The notes beneath the pieces were generated by a model, which saw nothing but the letters and a program-made list of their open reading frames with translations, made no database searches and was not told the origin of the DNA. Below are positions 10,218 through 19,329 of a stretch of 64,000 nucleotides of DNA, one piece after another. Location of the stretch: contig NZ_WHNZ01000052.1 of NCBI RefSeq assembly GCF_013141725.1, positions 1 to 64,000 of the forward strand, in the 5' to 3' direction. This DNA is from Paenibacillus planticolens. GTDB lineage: Bacteria; Bacillota; Bacilli; Paenibacillales; NBRC-103111. Position 1 is the stretch's first letter. Each line of letters begins with the position of its first letter. A program made the position numbers and the translations under genes.

Positions 10218-10874
10218 ATGGCTGTGATTGTGGTTGGGGGAATGATCGGTCTTGGTAAAACATCAGTATCCACTTTGCTTGGAAAAGAGTTGAATTCAAG
10301 TGTTTACTATGAAAGCGTAGATGATAATCCGATATTACCGCTGTTTTATACGGCGTCTCCGGAAGAAATTGAGAAGAAACGTTATCCGTTTCTGCTTCAG
10401 CTGCACTTCCTGAATACTAGATTTAAAGCGATTAAAGAAGCGCTTGTACATAATCGAAATGTGCTGGATAGAAGCATTTATGAAGATTGGTACTTTGCAA
10501 AAGTCAATCGGGAGCTGGGTCGTATTTCGCAATTGGAATTCGATGTGTATGAAGGCCTTGCCGACAATATGATGTCGGAGCTTGCTGAGCTTCCCAAAAA
10601 AGCGCCTGATCTCATGGTTTATCTGAAGGCCTCGTTCGAAACAGTGATGCATCGCATCGGTCTAAGAGGACGCAGCTTCGAGCAGGATCAATCTTTGGTT
10701 GATTATTATCGCCAGCTTTGGTCCGGCTATGATGATTGGGTTATGAATCACTATCATGCTTCTGAAGTGTTGATTGTGGATATGGACGTTGTGGATGTTG
10801 TGAACCGTCCGGAAGATGCCAAAGTATTAGTGGATCAAGTGCGGGCTAAACTTTCCGAACTAGCTATCGTTTAA
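10218..10874 (+). CDS. Deoxynucleoside kinase (dAK/dGK/dCK family)
   Basis: Phosphorylates deoxynucleosides for nucleotide salvage. 218 residues from ATG 10218, behind GAAGGAGAAAGGGG. A P-loop GMIGLGKTS lies near residue 10, then ESVDDNPILPLFY, and the DRSIYED motif (DRS/ERS) that binds the substrate and contributes the catalytic base region; an arginine-rich lid (GLRGRSFEQD) follows near residue 150. This matches the Bacillus Dgk/Dck group, but substrate choice (dG or dA/dC) cannot be read from sequence alone. A monocistronic unit with its own promoter and terminator. Confidence 0.88.
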   Translation: MAVIVVGGMIGLGKTSVSTLLGKELNSSVYYESVDDNPILPLFYTASPEEIEKKRYPFLLQLHFLNTRFKAIKEALVHNRNVLDRSIYEDWYFAKVNRELGRISQLEFDVYEGLADNMMSELAELPKKAPDLMVYLKASFETVMHRIGLRGRSFEQDQSLVDYYRQLWSGYDDWVMNHYHASEVLIVDMDVVDVVNRPEDAKVLVDQVRAKLSELAIV

Positions 10875-10879
10875 TATCG

Positions 10880-10908
10880 AAGACCCCCTCTATTCAGAGG
10901 GGGTCTTT
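10880..10908 (+). terminator. Terminator of the deoxynucleoside kinase
   Basis: AAGACCCCCTCT pairs perfectly with AGAGGGGGTCTTT around a four-base loop, six bases after the stop. Confidence 0.85.
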
Positions 10909-11059
10909 CGAATTATATAAAGCAGTTAATTGTTTAAAAATAGTTGGCATATTGCCCTGTGAAGCAGCATATACATATCGAATATTGACGGTGCACCACT
11001 TTATTTGTCGGAAAATAAAAGTAAACGTAAGCCGCGTGAAAATGAATGAAGGATAGGTG

Positions 11060-11209
11060 ATGAATTTGTTATTTATCGTATGTTACCACGGAAAGCCCAT
11101 GTGCCCTCCACTGCCGAAATTGGCCGCCACCGAGAAAATGCAAAAACTGAGCCTTCTATTCTCGAATCTGGAACTTGTTGAAGTGGAGCAGCAAAAAGTT
11201 GCCAACTGA
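11060..11209 (+). CDS. Small hypothetical protein, 49 aa
   Basis: ATG 11060 follows AAGGATAGGTG. The product begins MNLLFIVCYHGKPMCPPLPK and ends in a helical segment (KMQKLSLLFSNLELVEVEQQ). The pattern CYHGKPMCP carries two cysteines and a histidine and could bind a metal, but no family is recognised. The frame is followed within 30 bases by a terminator, which supports a short transcription unit. Confidence 0.5.
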   Translation: MNLLFIVCYHGKPMCPPLPKLAATEKMQKLSLLFSNLELVEVEQQKVAN

Positions 11210-11236
11210 TCTTAATTTTATTGGTGTTTTGGACTC

Positions 11237-11267
11237 ACTCCCTAATCTTTGGATTAAGGGAGTTTTT
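11237..11267 (+). terminator. Terminator after the 49-aa gene
   Basis: ACTCCCTAATC pairs with GATTAAGGGAGT with one bulge, followed by five T residues. Confidence 0.75.
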
Positions 11268-11322
11268 GTCTTTCCCTGCGTATGTTAAAGTAGAGGGAAA
11301 TGGCTGAATTTGGGAGGGTGGC

Positions 11323-12525
11323 ATGGACTCTGTTGCACCTAGGAAGAAAGCGATTATTATCGGAGCCGGCATTGGCGGACTTACCACAGCTCTTTTTTTG
11401 CAAAAAATCGGCTGGAATGCGGTCCTTTATGAGAAAAAGAATGCACGCTCTGAGTTCGGTGCGGGGATCGTTATGGCCGCGAATACGCTGCATATCTTAG
11501 CAGAGCTTGGATTAGCCGATAAGGTGAAATGGGCTGGCGCTCAAGTTGGTCAAGCGGACATTCGATCCTGGGATGGCAAAGCGATCACATCGGTTCCTGT
11601 TGCGAAACAGGCCAGTCGCTACGGAACATACAGCTATCTGATCCATCGGGCAAAGCTCCAGGCGATTTTAGCTGAGCAATTGCATGCAGAGACAATTTTG
11701 CATGTTCGCAAGAAAATGATTGCATGGGAACAAAGTGATCATGAGGTTAGGGTTCGATTTGAGGATGGCACTGAAGACTCCGGCGATATTCTGATCGGTT
11801 CGGATGGGATACATTCTGATGCGGCCAAGCAATTATTCGGATCGCTTCCGCTGCGCTATTCGGGCTTTACGGCTTTTCGAGGTATTACCTCATTCAAGGA
11901 TCCCAGGTACACGCTTGACGTTGGTGGCGGTTTTGAGGCCTGGGGCAGCGGACGGAGATTTGGGTTCTCGCAGCTCGGGGAGGATCAGGTGTTTTGGTTC
12001 GCTGCCCTAAATGCTCCTGCGGGATCAAAGATTCCGAATAAGAAAGAGCATGTTCTTCAGCAGCTGAAGGGCTGGCATGCTCCTATCGAACGGGTGCTGC
12101 AATTGACAGAAGAATCGTCTATTCTTCAGCATGATATCTATGATCGAAAGCCGCTTGAAACATGGAGCAGGGGCAGAGTAGTGCTGCTTGGCGATGCTGC
12201 CCATCCGATGCTGCCAAACCTGGGACAAGGCGGTGCGCAAGCGATGGAGGATGCCTACGTACTAGCACGGTGTCTGGAGAAAGCTGCGGGTGCCGGGCTG
12301 AGTGAAGTTTCCTCGGTTTTCGAGTCTTATGAGAAAATACGGATCCCCCGCGCGAATCAAGTTGTGCGGCAGTCCAGGCGCATGGCACGAATGGTACAAA
12401 TGAGTAATCCGGTAGCGCTCATGCTCCGCAATCGTTTGTTAAATCTGGTTCCTGAGTCTGTCAAAATCAATCAGCTGCACTGGCTCCTCGGGCATCGCGT
12501 AGCCAATATGGAAAGGCAGGAATAA
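11323..12525 (+). CDS. FAD-dependent monooxygenase
   Basis: 400-residue flavoprotein of the p-hydroxybenzoate hydroxylase-like/FAD_binding_3 group. The dinucleotide fold GAGIGGLTTALFL lies near residue 14, followed by the acidic residue ending beta-2 (LYEKK); a DG segment (IGSDGIHS) lies mid-sequence; and GDAAHPMLPNLGQGG near residue 285 binds the FAD ribityl chain. These enzymes use NAD(P)H and oxygen to hydroxylate aromatic or polyketide-like substrates; the substrate here is unknown. GGGAGGGTGG precedes the ATG. cutC begins five bases after its stop, so they are co-transcribed. Confidence 0.88.
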   Translation: MDSVAPRKKAIIIGAGIGGLTTALFLQKIGWNAVLYEKKNARSEFGAGIVMAANTLHILAELGLADKVKWAGAQVGQADIRSWDGKAITSVPVAKQASRYGTYSYLIHRAKLQAILAEQLHAETILHVRKKMIAWEQSDHEVRVRFEDGTEDSGDILIGSDGIHSDAAKQLFGSLPLRYSGFTAFRGITSFKDPRYTLDVGGGFEAWGSGRRFGFSQLGEDQVFWFAALNAPAGSKIPNKKEHVLQQLKGWHAPIERVLQLTEESSILQHDIYDRKPLETWSRGRVVLLGDAAHPMLPNLGQGGAQAMEDAYVLARCLEKAAGAGLSEVSSVFESYEKIRIPRANQVVRQSRRMARMVQMSNPVALMLRNRLLNLVPESVKINQLHWLLGHRVANMERQE

Positions 12526-12530
12526 TCACG

Positions 12531-13235
12531 ATGATCTTATTAGAAGTAATCGCAACATCAATGGAAGATGCTTTGCGCGCGGAAGCCGGAGGAGCAGACC
12601 GCATTGAGCTGGTTGCGAACTTGCATGAAGGCGGTTTAACACCCGACCTGATCCTAGTGCGTGAAATTAAGGCAGCTGTTTCCATACCGGTGCACGTCAT
12701 GATTCGGCCTCATAGCAGAACCTTTCATATGCAGAAGACAGATCTTCAATCGATGCTGGATGATAGTAAGGCGGCTTATCAGGCGGGGGCCGCGGCTTTA
12801 GTTTGGGGTGTTCTAACCGCTGGAGGAACAATTGACCGAAATGCGCTGGAGTCGCTTTTGGAGGTTGCGCCGCTTCCCGTAACCTTTCACCGCGCCTTCG
12901 ACGAAGTTCAGAACCAGGAGGAAGCATTAAGCTGTTTGCTTGGATACAAGCAAATTCGTTCGGTGCTTACTTCTGGCGGAGCCGCAAGTGCGCTGCAAGC
13001 TGTGGACAGGCTTCAGAAATTGGTGAGCCTTACATCAGGGCATGAGCTGAACATTATGGCTGGCGGCGGACTCACGTTGGCAACTTTGAAGGATTTTGCA
13101 AGCACGACGCAGGTACCTATTGTTCATTTGGGGACGGGAGTTAGGATCGATCAAAGCGTGAAAGAGCCGGTTGATGTCGACAGAGTTAGGAAAGCCAAAC
13201 AGCTGTTAACTGAAATAAGCGGAACTTCAAATTAA
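12531..13235 (+). CDS. cutC: CutC family protein (copper homeostasis / PF03932)
   Basis: 234 residues of the TIM-barrel CutC family: LEVIATSMEDALRAEAGGADRIELV at the start, VHVMIRPHSRTF, VTFHRAFDE and ILTSGG-like VLTSGGAAS in order. The family was named for copper tolerance in enterobacteria, but its biochemical function is unsettled, so the name describes homology only. Directly behind the FAD monooxygenase with a five-base gap. Confidence 0.92.
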   Translation: MILLEVIATSMEDALRAEAGGADRIELVANLHEGGLTPDLILVREIKAAVSIPVHVMIRPHSRTFHMQKTDLQSMLDDSKAAYQAGAAALVWGVLTAGGTIDRNALESLLEVAPLPVTFHRAFDEVQNQEEALSCLLGYKQIRSVLTSGGAASALQAVDRLQKLVSLTSGHELNIMAGGGLTLATLKDFASTTQVPIVHLGTGVRIDQSVKEPVDVDRVRKAKQLLTEISGTSN

Positions 13236-13371
13236 ATGGAACTGTATGAGCAGAAGGTGCGGGTTCGGATTTGGTTGGAAAATATTTTTTGAATTGTGTG
13301 AAAATCAATAGAATAGATGGAAAACTCCGAATATAATGGAATAGTATACTTTGAGAAAAGAGGTGCTGTCT

Positions 13372-13680
13372 ATGTATGATTCCACGGATATTCAAAGAAA
13401 TAAAGGAATGGCCATTATTGCGTATATCTTGTTCTTCGTTCCGCTGATTGCTGCTAAAGATTCCAAATTTGCTATGTATCATGCGAATCAAGGTCTAACG
13501 CTGTTCCTCTGCTGCGTCATCCTCAATGTGGTTTTGGGAATCATTCCAATTATCGGTTGGATTCTCCTGCCCTTAGCAAATTTGGCGATGTTCATTTTTG
13601 CTATTCTGGGCATTGTCGCAGCTGCTCAAGGTCAAGCAAAGCCGCTGCCGGTCATAGGCGCATACACACTGTTAAAGTAA
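13372..13680 (+). CDS. Small membrane protein, DUF4870/Tic20-like
   Basis: 102 residues from ATG 13372, with AGAGGTG six bases upstream. Three hydrophobic segments (about 14-30, 44-64, 68-90) and a conserved-looking FAMYHANQGLTLFL between the first two match small uncharacterised DUF4870-type membrane proteins. Function unknown. An intergenic repeat cluster begins shortly after the stop. Confidence 0.75.
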   Translation: MYDSTDIQRNKGMAIIAYILFFVPLIAAKDSKFAMYHANQGLTLFLCCVILNVVLGIIPIIGWILLPLANLAMFIFAILGIVAAAQGQAKPLPVIGAYTLLK

Positions 13681-14138
13681 GTTAATGTACATAATGAAAA
13701 GCGTGCGGGAATGCTCGATTCCCTGAATGTGCCTAAAGTAGGCGGAGTGCGCAAAAGGTTGGAGTTAGCGCTGTAAAACAAGCTTAACTAGTGCGGGGAC
13801 GCTCGAACCCGCCGCACATCACCGAGAGTCTGTAGAGCTAAAATGTGCTATTAAAAGGGCCTGGATGCCCGGGAGAGGGAACTCCGTTCCTTTATCTCGG
13901 CGAAAAGCGGAGTTTCTGACGTCCGAGGGGAACTACAGGGTCTTATCTCACCAGAGTTGCCTAATTCCCCGGAAGCAGTGGCGAAATAGCGGACCATAGT
14001 TCCCACTCCCTCGCTCAAAGAGCTTCTTTGGACAAAATAGCGCCCTGCAGTTCCCTTAAGTGCCGCCAGAGGAGCAATGAACCCGGCCGTCGCTGCAAAA
14101 AAAGCTAGGGTTCGCTGAACCCATCCCCAATTCTAGCG
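13681..14138. other. Non-coding interval with repeat module
   Basis: No gene is supported here. The middle contains the repeat module at 13874-14058 and the right end is the terminator of the minus-strand MBL gene. The left part (13700-13870) holds further short GC-rich palindromic fragments such as GGGACGCTCGAACCC that may be decayed copies. Confidence 0.6.
13874..14058 (+). repeat. Intergenic repeat module, copy 1
   Basis: Runs from GAGGGAACTCC through GAGGGGAACTACAGGGTCTT, GCGAAATAGCGGACCATAG and AAAATAGCGCCCTGCAGTTCCC. The reverse complement of 29673-29854 aligns along nearly the whole length with the same order of blocks. No terminal target duplication or transposase is visible, so it looks like a non-autonomous or structural intergenic repeat. 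Confidence 0.75.
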
Positions 14139-14187
14139 AAAAAGACTGTCCATCAGGTCATTTCTGACCTTTTGAGACAGTCTTTTT
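14139..14187 (-). terminator. Terminator of the MBL-fold hydrolase gene
   Basis: AAAAAGACTGTC and GACAGTCTTTTT form the outer stem, with an inner AGGTCA/TGACCT stem. It ends three bases from the minus-strand stop codon and is symmetrical enough to work in both directions. Confidence 0.8.
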
Positions 14188-14190
14188 GCC

Positions 14191-14943
14191 TTAAATATGC
14201 GACACTAGCTCGGCAATCCGCGCATTGACATTGCCTTCGAACAATCCGCCATGGTAGCAGATAACCTTTTCAATGTCGTATTCAGTGAATTTCTTAAGAG
14301 ACTGCACGGCTAGCTCATAATCTGCACAGTAAGCCGGAATAGGACCATTCAGCTGTCCATCCGCTACAACCATCGCATCCGCGGCAATCAAAGTTTTACT
14401 TGGAATATGGTAAAAGCTTAGATGCCCGGGCGTATGCCCTGGTGTCAGAATGACGGTCAGACCGCCGGAGACGGGAAGGATCTGTCCATCTTCTATAAGG
14501 CTATGAACCTGACCTTTGGGTGGATTTTCTAGATTCGCTCGAAAAGCTTTCCGCCATTCGGGCGACACATTTTCCGGCAAATTAGCCACTGCCCGATCGA
14601 TTGCTTCCGGTGTGACTTTAATCAGCATTTTCTCGCCTTGGATATAAGGTTTCTCAAGTTCGCTGGCAAGAACGGTAAGTTTGTCCGGCATTTCGTTTAA
14701 AAACGCAGGCAGGCTTCCGATATGATCTATATCCTGATGGGAAATAATAATTGTGTTTAATTTATCAAGAGGCACATGATGCTCTTCAATTGCTTTGCAA
14801 ATGAGGGGGAAGTTGCCGGGATACCCGGTGTCGATTAATACGGCGCGCTCGTCATCGCACAAAAGTACAGGATGTATAACATTTGTACGCCCCATGACAA
14901 CCACTTCCAACTCTAACATATGAATTCCGTTTGCGATTTGCAT
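14191..14943 (-). CDS. MBL-fold metallo-hydrolase
   Basis: 250 residues from ATG 14943 (GGAGGG seven bases upstream); an earlier in-frame ATG at 14985 has no ribosome site. The metal-binding motif SHQDIDHIG (HxxxDH, with Gln replacing the second His of HxHxDH), then GHTPGHLSFY and AADAMV are in the usual order. The family includes glyoxalase II-like and lactonase-like enzymes; the substrate is not predictable. The changed first motif is worth noting, because HxHxDH is the norm, though this HQD form occurs in many Firmicute members. Confidence 0.85.
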   Translation of the reverse strand: MQIANGIHMLELEVVVMGRTNVIHPVLLCDDERAVLIDTGYPGNFPLICKAIEEHHVPLDKLNTIIISHQDIDHIGSLPAFLNEMPDKLTVLASELEKPYIQGEKMLIKVTPEAIDRAVANLPENVSPEWRKAFRANLENPPKGQVHSLIEDGQILPVSGGLTVILTPGHTPGHLSFYHIPSKTLIAADAMVVADGQLNGPIPAYCADYELAVQSLKKFTEYDIEKVICYHGGLFEGNVNARIAELVSHI

Positions 14944-15182
14944 CTCAATTCCCTCCAAATGGATAGTAAAGAACAGAGCTATCATACCTAACCCGGAAAC
15001 TAGATGTCAAATAAATATTTTATTATATCACAAATTTCAATAAATGTCAATAGTTAATTCAGTGAATTTTCAGAATTTAATTTTGTCCAAAATTTGATCA
15101 ACGTGTGAATAAAATATGAACATTTTTTTGTGTTTTGTGTTATACTACATATATAAGACTTTTACTTCTGGAGTTTGGAGTG

Positions 15183-15446
15183 ATGATGATGGCTGTAAGA
15201 ACTGTTTCCGTTAGTAATGAACGCAGTGAACGTGATGTGGTGCCATTGGTGAAGTTAATGACAATCGCGGCATGGGCTTTGCTTGGCATAGGATTACTTT
15301 TAAGCTTGTTGAATATCAATCATTTCAGTGATCGCAATGTTTTCTTAATGGTGGGCATCGGCTTCATGGTTGGAAGTGTTTTCGTTTATGTGATTCGGAC
15401 GGCCATTCATCTCGTACATTCTCGTTCCGTATCCAAGACGGAATGA
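15183..15446 (+). CDS. Small membrane protein, 87 aa
   Basis: Three successive ATG codons (15183, 15186, 15189) follow TTGGAG; the third has the best spacing. Two hydrophobic segments (about 25-45 and 52-75 of MMMAVRTVS...) flank a short polar NINHFSDRN loop, giving a hairpin-like membrane protein with a basic tail. No family recognised. It has its own terminator and lies just upstream of the qox operon but is separated from it by about 270 bases. Confidence 0.65.
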   Translation: MMMAVRTVSVSNERSERDVVPLVKLMTIAAWALLGIGLLLSLLNINHFSDRNVFLMVGIGFMVGSVFVYVIRTAIHLVHSRSVSKTE

Positions 15447-15463
15447 GAACAACAATCATGAAT

Positions 15464-15502
15464 AAAAAAAGCCTTTCAGGTAATTAACTTGAAGGGCTTT
15501 TT
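15464..15502 (+). terminator. Terminator between the small membrane gene and qoxA
   Basis: AAAAAGCCTTTCAGG and CTTGAAGGGCTTTTT form an imperfect stem around TAATTAA with a T-run. Confidence 0.75.
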
Positions 15503-15559
15503 GGTATGCATGGATTTTCATACTTTTACATAATAGTCAACAAACGTTGTGTGACATTT

Positions 15560-15574
15560 GTTTTACAGTAAAAC
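15560..15574. promoter_or_regulatory. Perfect 15-bp dyad upstream of qoxA
   Basis: GTTTTAC-A-GTAAAAC is perfectly symmetrical. TTGACG (15584-15589) follows ten bases later and could be the -35 box, so the dyad is placed like an upstream operator. I do not recognise the regulator. Confidence 0.4.
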
Positions 15575-15719
15575 GTCGATCCTTTGACGTATTTGTTAAG
15601 TCCTGTTAGTCCCTGTGTACTTTTAAATGCAATTTGTTATCTTAGTATTAGATATAAAAGCGCATGTTAAAGATTATGGAAACAGCATTTTGCAGATTGT
15701 GGATCAGGAGGTTAGTTGG

Positions 15720-16703
15720 ATGAAGAAGAGAAAACTCGTACGAGCTCTGCTGCCGGTTATGATGATAGCCTTGATTGTCTTATTGGCAGGATGCAGCGAT
15801 CAAGCAATGGTATTGGATCCGAAGGGTCCTGTTGCTGAAACACAGAAAAACTTGATTTACATTTCCACGGTCATGTGTTTGGTTATTCTTGTTCCTGTGT
15901 TAATTCTAACGGCATGGATTGTTTGGCGGTATCGGGACAAAGAAGGCAGGAAAGCTGCTTATAAACCGAACTGGGCGCATAACACGTCACTAGAAGTTGT
16001 ATGGTGGTCAATCCCAATTATCATGATTGCGGCATTGGCTGTCATCACAGTTAAATATACGTATGCGCTGGAGCCTTCCAAACCGATTAAATCGGAGAAA
16101 GCGCCAATCACAATTCAAGTAACTTCTCTGGATTGGAAATGGTTGTTCACGTATCCGGAGCTGGGCATTGGAACACTCAATTATGTGCAAATTCCGGCAG
16201 ATACACCGATTAAGTTTGAACTTACCTCAGATGCTCCGATGAACTCATTCTGGGTTCCGCAGTTGGGGGGACAAATTTATACGATGTCCGGTATGGCGAT
16301 GACGCTGTACTTACAAGCTGATGAGATTGGTCACTACTTTGGTACGGGAGCTAATTTTAGCGGTTCCCACTTCGCGGACATGACATTCGACGTGAATGCG
16401 ACTTCCCAAGCGGATTTCGATGCCTTTGTAGCAAAAACGAAGCAGTCGCCAACAAAGCTGACAATGGATAGCTATGAACAATTGGCGAAGCCCGGTCAGT
16501 CCAAAGGCGTGCAGTATTTCTCATCGATTCCAGACGGACTGTTCCAAAAGATCGTAACGAAATATACGAACGGTCAATCCATTCATAGCGGTCATGGCGC
16601 TTCTGGAACTACGCATGAATCGGTGAAATCTTCATCGACAGATAAAAATGCGTCAAAAGACCAGAAGCAAATGGATCATAGTCAAATGAATATGTCAAAA
16701 TGA
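15720..16703 (+). CDS. qoxA: aa3-type quinol oxidase subunit II
   Basis: 327-residue membrane lipoprotein, subunit II of the proton-pumping menaquinol oxidase. The start at 15720 follows CAGGAGGT and gives a signal peptide ending LLAGC (lipobox). VLDPKGPVAETQ, two membrane segments (about 42-66 and 88-108), and the periplasmic cupredoxin-like domain with FWVPQLGGQIYTMSGM match QoxA/CyoA. The CuA cysteines of cytochrome c oxidases are absent, which identifies a quinol oxidase. The C-terminal tail is His/Met-rich (HSGHGASG..., MDHSQMNMSK), unlike the charged tail of Bacillus QoxA. Confidence 0.95.
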   Translation: MKKRKLVRALLPVMMIALIVLLAGCSDQAMVLDPKGPVAETQKNLIYISTVMCLVILVPVLILTAWIVWRYRDKEGRKAAYKPNWAHNTSLEVVWWSIPIIMIAALAVITVKYTYALEPSKPIKSEKAPITIQVTSLDWKWLFTYPELGIGTLNYVQIPADTPIKFELTSDAPMNSFWVPQLGGQIYTMSGMAMTLYLQADEIGHYFGTGANFSGSHFADMTFDVNATSQADFDAFVAKTKQSPTKLTMDSYEQLAKPGQSKGVQYFSSIPDGLFQKIVTKYTNGQSIHSGHGASGTTHESVKSSSTDKNASKDQKQMDHSQMNMSK

Positions 16704-16737
16704 TAGAACGAAGTTTTCACGAAAGGAAGTCGTGCTC

Positions 16738-18711
16738 ATGTTGGATAGTATTAAGCAGTTCGCATCGGAGTTTTTCGTAACGGGCGACCCACTCATTCTG
16801 GGCGCTCAGGTGAGTATCGGTCTCTCGATGGTCGCCATGGTTTTCGTACTGAGTTATTTCAGAAAATGGGGCTGGCTCTGGCGGGAGTGGTTAACAAGCG
16901 TTGATCATAAACGTATCGGGATCATGTACATCATTTGTTCGATATTGATGCTTTTCCGCGGCGGCGTAGATGCGCTTCTGATGCGTTTACAGCTGGCGAT
17001 GCCAAATACGGAGTTTTTGCAGGCGGACCATTATAATGCCATTTTCACTACGCATGGCGTTATTATGATTCTGTTCATGGCGATGCCGCTCATGTTCGGT
17101 TTATTTAATATCGTCGTTCCCTTGCAGATTGGGGCCAGGGACGTTGCGTATCCTTTCTTGAACTCACTTAGTTTCTGGCTGTTCTTCTGGGGAGCGATGC
17201 TGTTCAATGTGTCGTTCGTCATCGGCGGTTCGCCGGATGCAGGGTGGTTGAGTTATCCGCCGCTTTCGGAGCTTTCTCACAGTCCGGGCGTCGGTCAGAA
17301 CTTCTATATTTGGGGGATTCAAATCTCAGGTATCGGTAGTTTAGCGACAGGGATTAACTTTATCGTAACGATTCTCAAAATGCGTGCGCCAGGCATGACA
17401 TTGATGAAAATGCCAATGTTCACATGGTCTGTATTTTCCAGCTGCGTGACGATTATCTTTGCATTCCCGATTCTAACGGTTACATTGGCGCTGTTATTCC
17501 TTGATCGCTTCTTAGGTGCGCATTTCTTCACCTTAGATGGCGGCGGAAATCCGATGATGTATATCAACTTGATTTGGATGTGGGGACATCCTGAGGTTTA
17601 CATTGTCGTTCTTCCTGCATTCGGGATTTTCTCTGAAATTGTTGCAACGTTCTCCAAGAAAAAATTGTTCGGTTACAAATCCATGGTTTTCGCCATGTTT
17701 ATCATCAGCTTGTTTTCTTTCTTCACTTGGGCGCATCACTTTTTCACGATGGGTTCCGGAGCGGATGTCAATGCTTTCTTCGCAATAACGACGATGTTGA
17801 TTGCCATTCCTACAGGGGTCAAAGTATTTAACTGGTTATTTACGATGTTCCGGGGGAAAATCCGTTTCTCGACACCAATGATGTGGACGATTGCGTTCAT
17901 ACCGTGTTTCGTCGTCGGGGGGATGACGGGGGTGCTGCTCTCCGTTGCGCCTGCTGACTTCCAGTTCCATAACAGCTACTTCCTGATCGCGCATTTCCAT
18001 CAAGTCTTAATTGGCGGCGTTGCGTTCGGATATTTCGCAGGTTTGTATTACTGGTGGCCGAAAATGTTCGGCTTCAAGCTCAACGAGCACTTAGGGAAAT
18101 GGGCTTTCTGGTTGTGGAACATAGGCTTCTATGTCTGTTTCATGCCGCAATACTTCTTAGGCTTGGACGGTATGACCCGCCGTACGTATACGTACGATTT
18201 CGATATGGGTTGGGGACCGCTTAACATGGTATCCACCATCGGCGGATTCTTGATGGGAATCGGCTTCCTGTTCCAAGTATGGCAAATCGCGCACTCCATT
18301 AAGTTCAGAGAACCGGATGTGACTGGAGATCCATGGGATGGCCGTACACTGGAATGGTCCATTCCTTCGCCGGCTCCGATTTACAATTTTGCGGTGATTC
18401 CGCAAGTTAACGATGTGGATGCATGGTGGGAAACGAAGCAGAAGCAGGGGAAAGCGGCTAAATCTGCAGCGACACCTGTTTACGAACCGATTCATATGCC
18501 AAAAAATTCGGCCATACCGTTCATCAAGTCTGCACTGTGGTTCTTCGCAGGTTTCGGCTTCGTCTGGGATTGGATGTGGCTTACGATTCCAGCGCTTGTC
18601 GGTATCGTAATATGTATGCTGGCTCGCTCGTTCTCTTATGACACGGATTATTATATTCCGGCAGATGAAGTTAAACGTACGGAAGCCGCATTGAAAGGGG
18701 CGAAAGTCTAA
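16738..18711 (+). CDS. qoxB: aa3-type quinol oxidase subunit I
   Basis: 657-residue catalytic subunit carrying the low-spin haem and the haem-CuB centre. ATG 16738 has AAGGA about ten bases upstream; the in-frame GTG 16732 is too close to it. Ligand motifs: TTHGV (His about 106), WGHPEVY with CuB His about 284 and the cross-linked Tyr, WAHHFF (two further CuB His), and HFHQVLIGG (haem ligands). About 14-15 membrane segments. Lies 34 bases after qoxA and shares one base with qoxC. Confidence 0.97.
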   Translation: MLDSIKQFASEFFVTGDPLILGAQVSIGLSMVAMVFVLSYFRKWGWLWREWLTSVDHKRIGIMYIICSILMLFRGGVDALLMRLQLAMPNTEFLQADHYNAIFTTHGVIMILFMAMPLMFGLFNIVVPLQIGARDVAYPFLNSLSFWLFFWGAMLFNVSFVIGGSPDAGWLSYPPLSELSHSPGVGQNFYIWGIQISGIGSLATGINFIVTILKMRAPGMTLMKMPMFTWSVFSSCVTIIFAFPILTVTLALLFLDRFLGAHFFTLDGGGNPMMYINLIWMWGHPEVYIVVLPAFGIFSEIVATFSKKKLFGYKSMVFAMFIISLFSFFTWAHHFFTMGSGADVNAFFAITTMLIAIPTGVKVFNWLFTMFRGKIRFSTPMMWTIAFIPCFVVGGMTGVLLSVAPADFQFHNSYFLIAHFHQVLIGGVAFGYFAGLYYWWPKMFGFKLNEHLGKWAFWLWNIGFYVCFMPQYFLGLDGMTRRTYTYDFDMGWGPLNMVSTIGGFLMGIGFLFQVWQIAHSIKFREPDVTGDPWDGRTLEWSIPSPAPIYNFAVIPQVNDVDAWWETKQKQGKAAKSAATPVYEPIHMPKNSAIPFIKSALWFFAGFGFVWDWMWLTIPALVGIVICMLARSFSYDTDYYIPADEVKRTEAALKGAKV

Positions 18712-19328
18712 TGGCACATGCAGCCGCGCACGGTGAGCAGCACGCTCACGAACACGACCATGAACATGATCACGAATCGCTCAAGACGTTCGGATTCTGG
18801 ATTTTTCTAATCACAGACTGTATCTTGTTCGGATCTTTATTCGCTACTTATATCGTTCTCCATCAGAATACCAATGGGGGACCGACACCGGAAGAGCTTT
18901 TCAAAATGCCGGGCATCATCGCTGAAACATTCATCTTGCTAACCAGCTCATTCACAAGCGGTCTAGCTGTGCTTGGCATGCACAAAGGCAATCTGAAGCA
19001 GCTAATAGGCTGGCTGATCGTTACGGTGCTTCTAGGAGCTTCATTTGTTGGCTTAGAGGTAACGGAATTTGTTAATATGATTTATCACGAAGGTGCAACC
19101 ATTAGTACCAGCGCGTTCTTATCCGGCTTCTTCACACTGGTGGGGACTCACGGACTGCACGTTTCCGTAGGTTTGATCTGGATGATCGGACTGATCCTGC
19201 AGCTTAAGCGCAGAGGCATTACAACAGTAACGAAGCGGAAAGTGGAAGTAATTTCGCTGTACTGGCATTTCCTCGATGTCGTTTGGATTTTCGTCTTCAC
19301 ATTCGTTTATTTGATGGGGGTGATGTAA
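18711..19328 (+). CDS. qoxC: Quinol oxidase subunit III
   Basis: 205-residue membrane subunit III with five hydrophobic segments and the family patterns FGSLFATYIVL, TSGLAVLGMHKG and GTHGLHVSVGLIWM. Starts on the A of the qoxB stop (TAATG), a typical translational coupling. The first 25 residues are unusually His/Glu/Asp-rich (HGEQHAHEHDHEHDHES), a potential metal-binding extension not needed for the fold. Confidence 0.95.
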   Translation: MAHAAAHGEQHAHEHDHEHDHESLKTFGFWIFLITDCILFGSLFATYIVLHQNTNGGPTPEELFKMPGIIAETFILLTSSFTSGLAVLGMHKGNLKQLIGWLIVTVLLGASFVGLEVTEFVNMIYHEGATISTSAFLSGFFTLVGTHGLHVSVGLIWMIGLILQLKRRGITTVTKRKVEVISLYWHFLDVVWIFVFTFVYLMGVM

Positions 19329-19329
19329 G

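Noticed and set aside
18157-18717. 186-codon minus-strand frame opposite qoxB
   Set aside because: Antisense shadow of qoxB with Cys/Arg-rich composition and no ribosome site.
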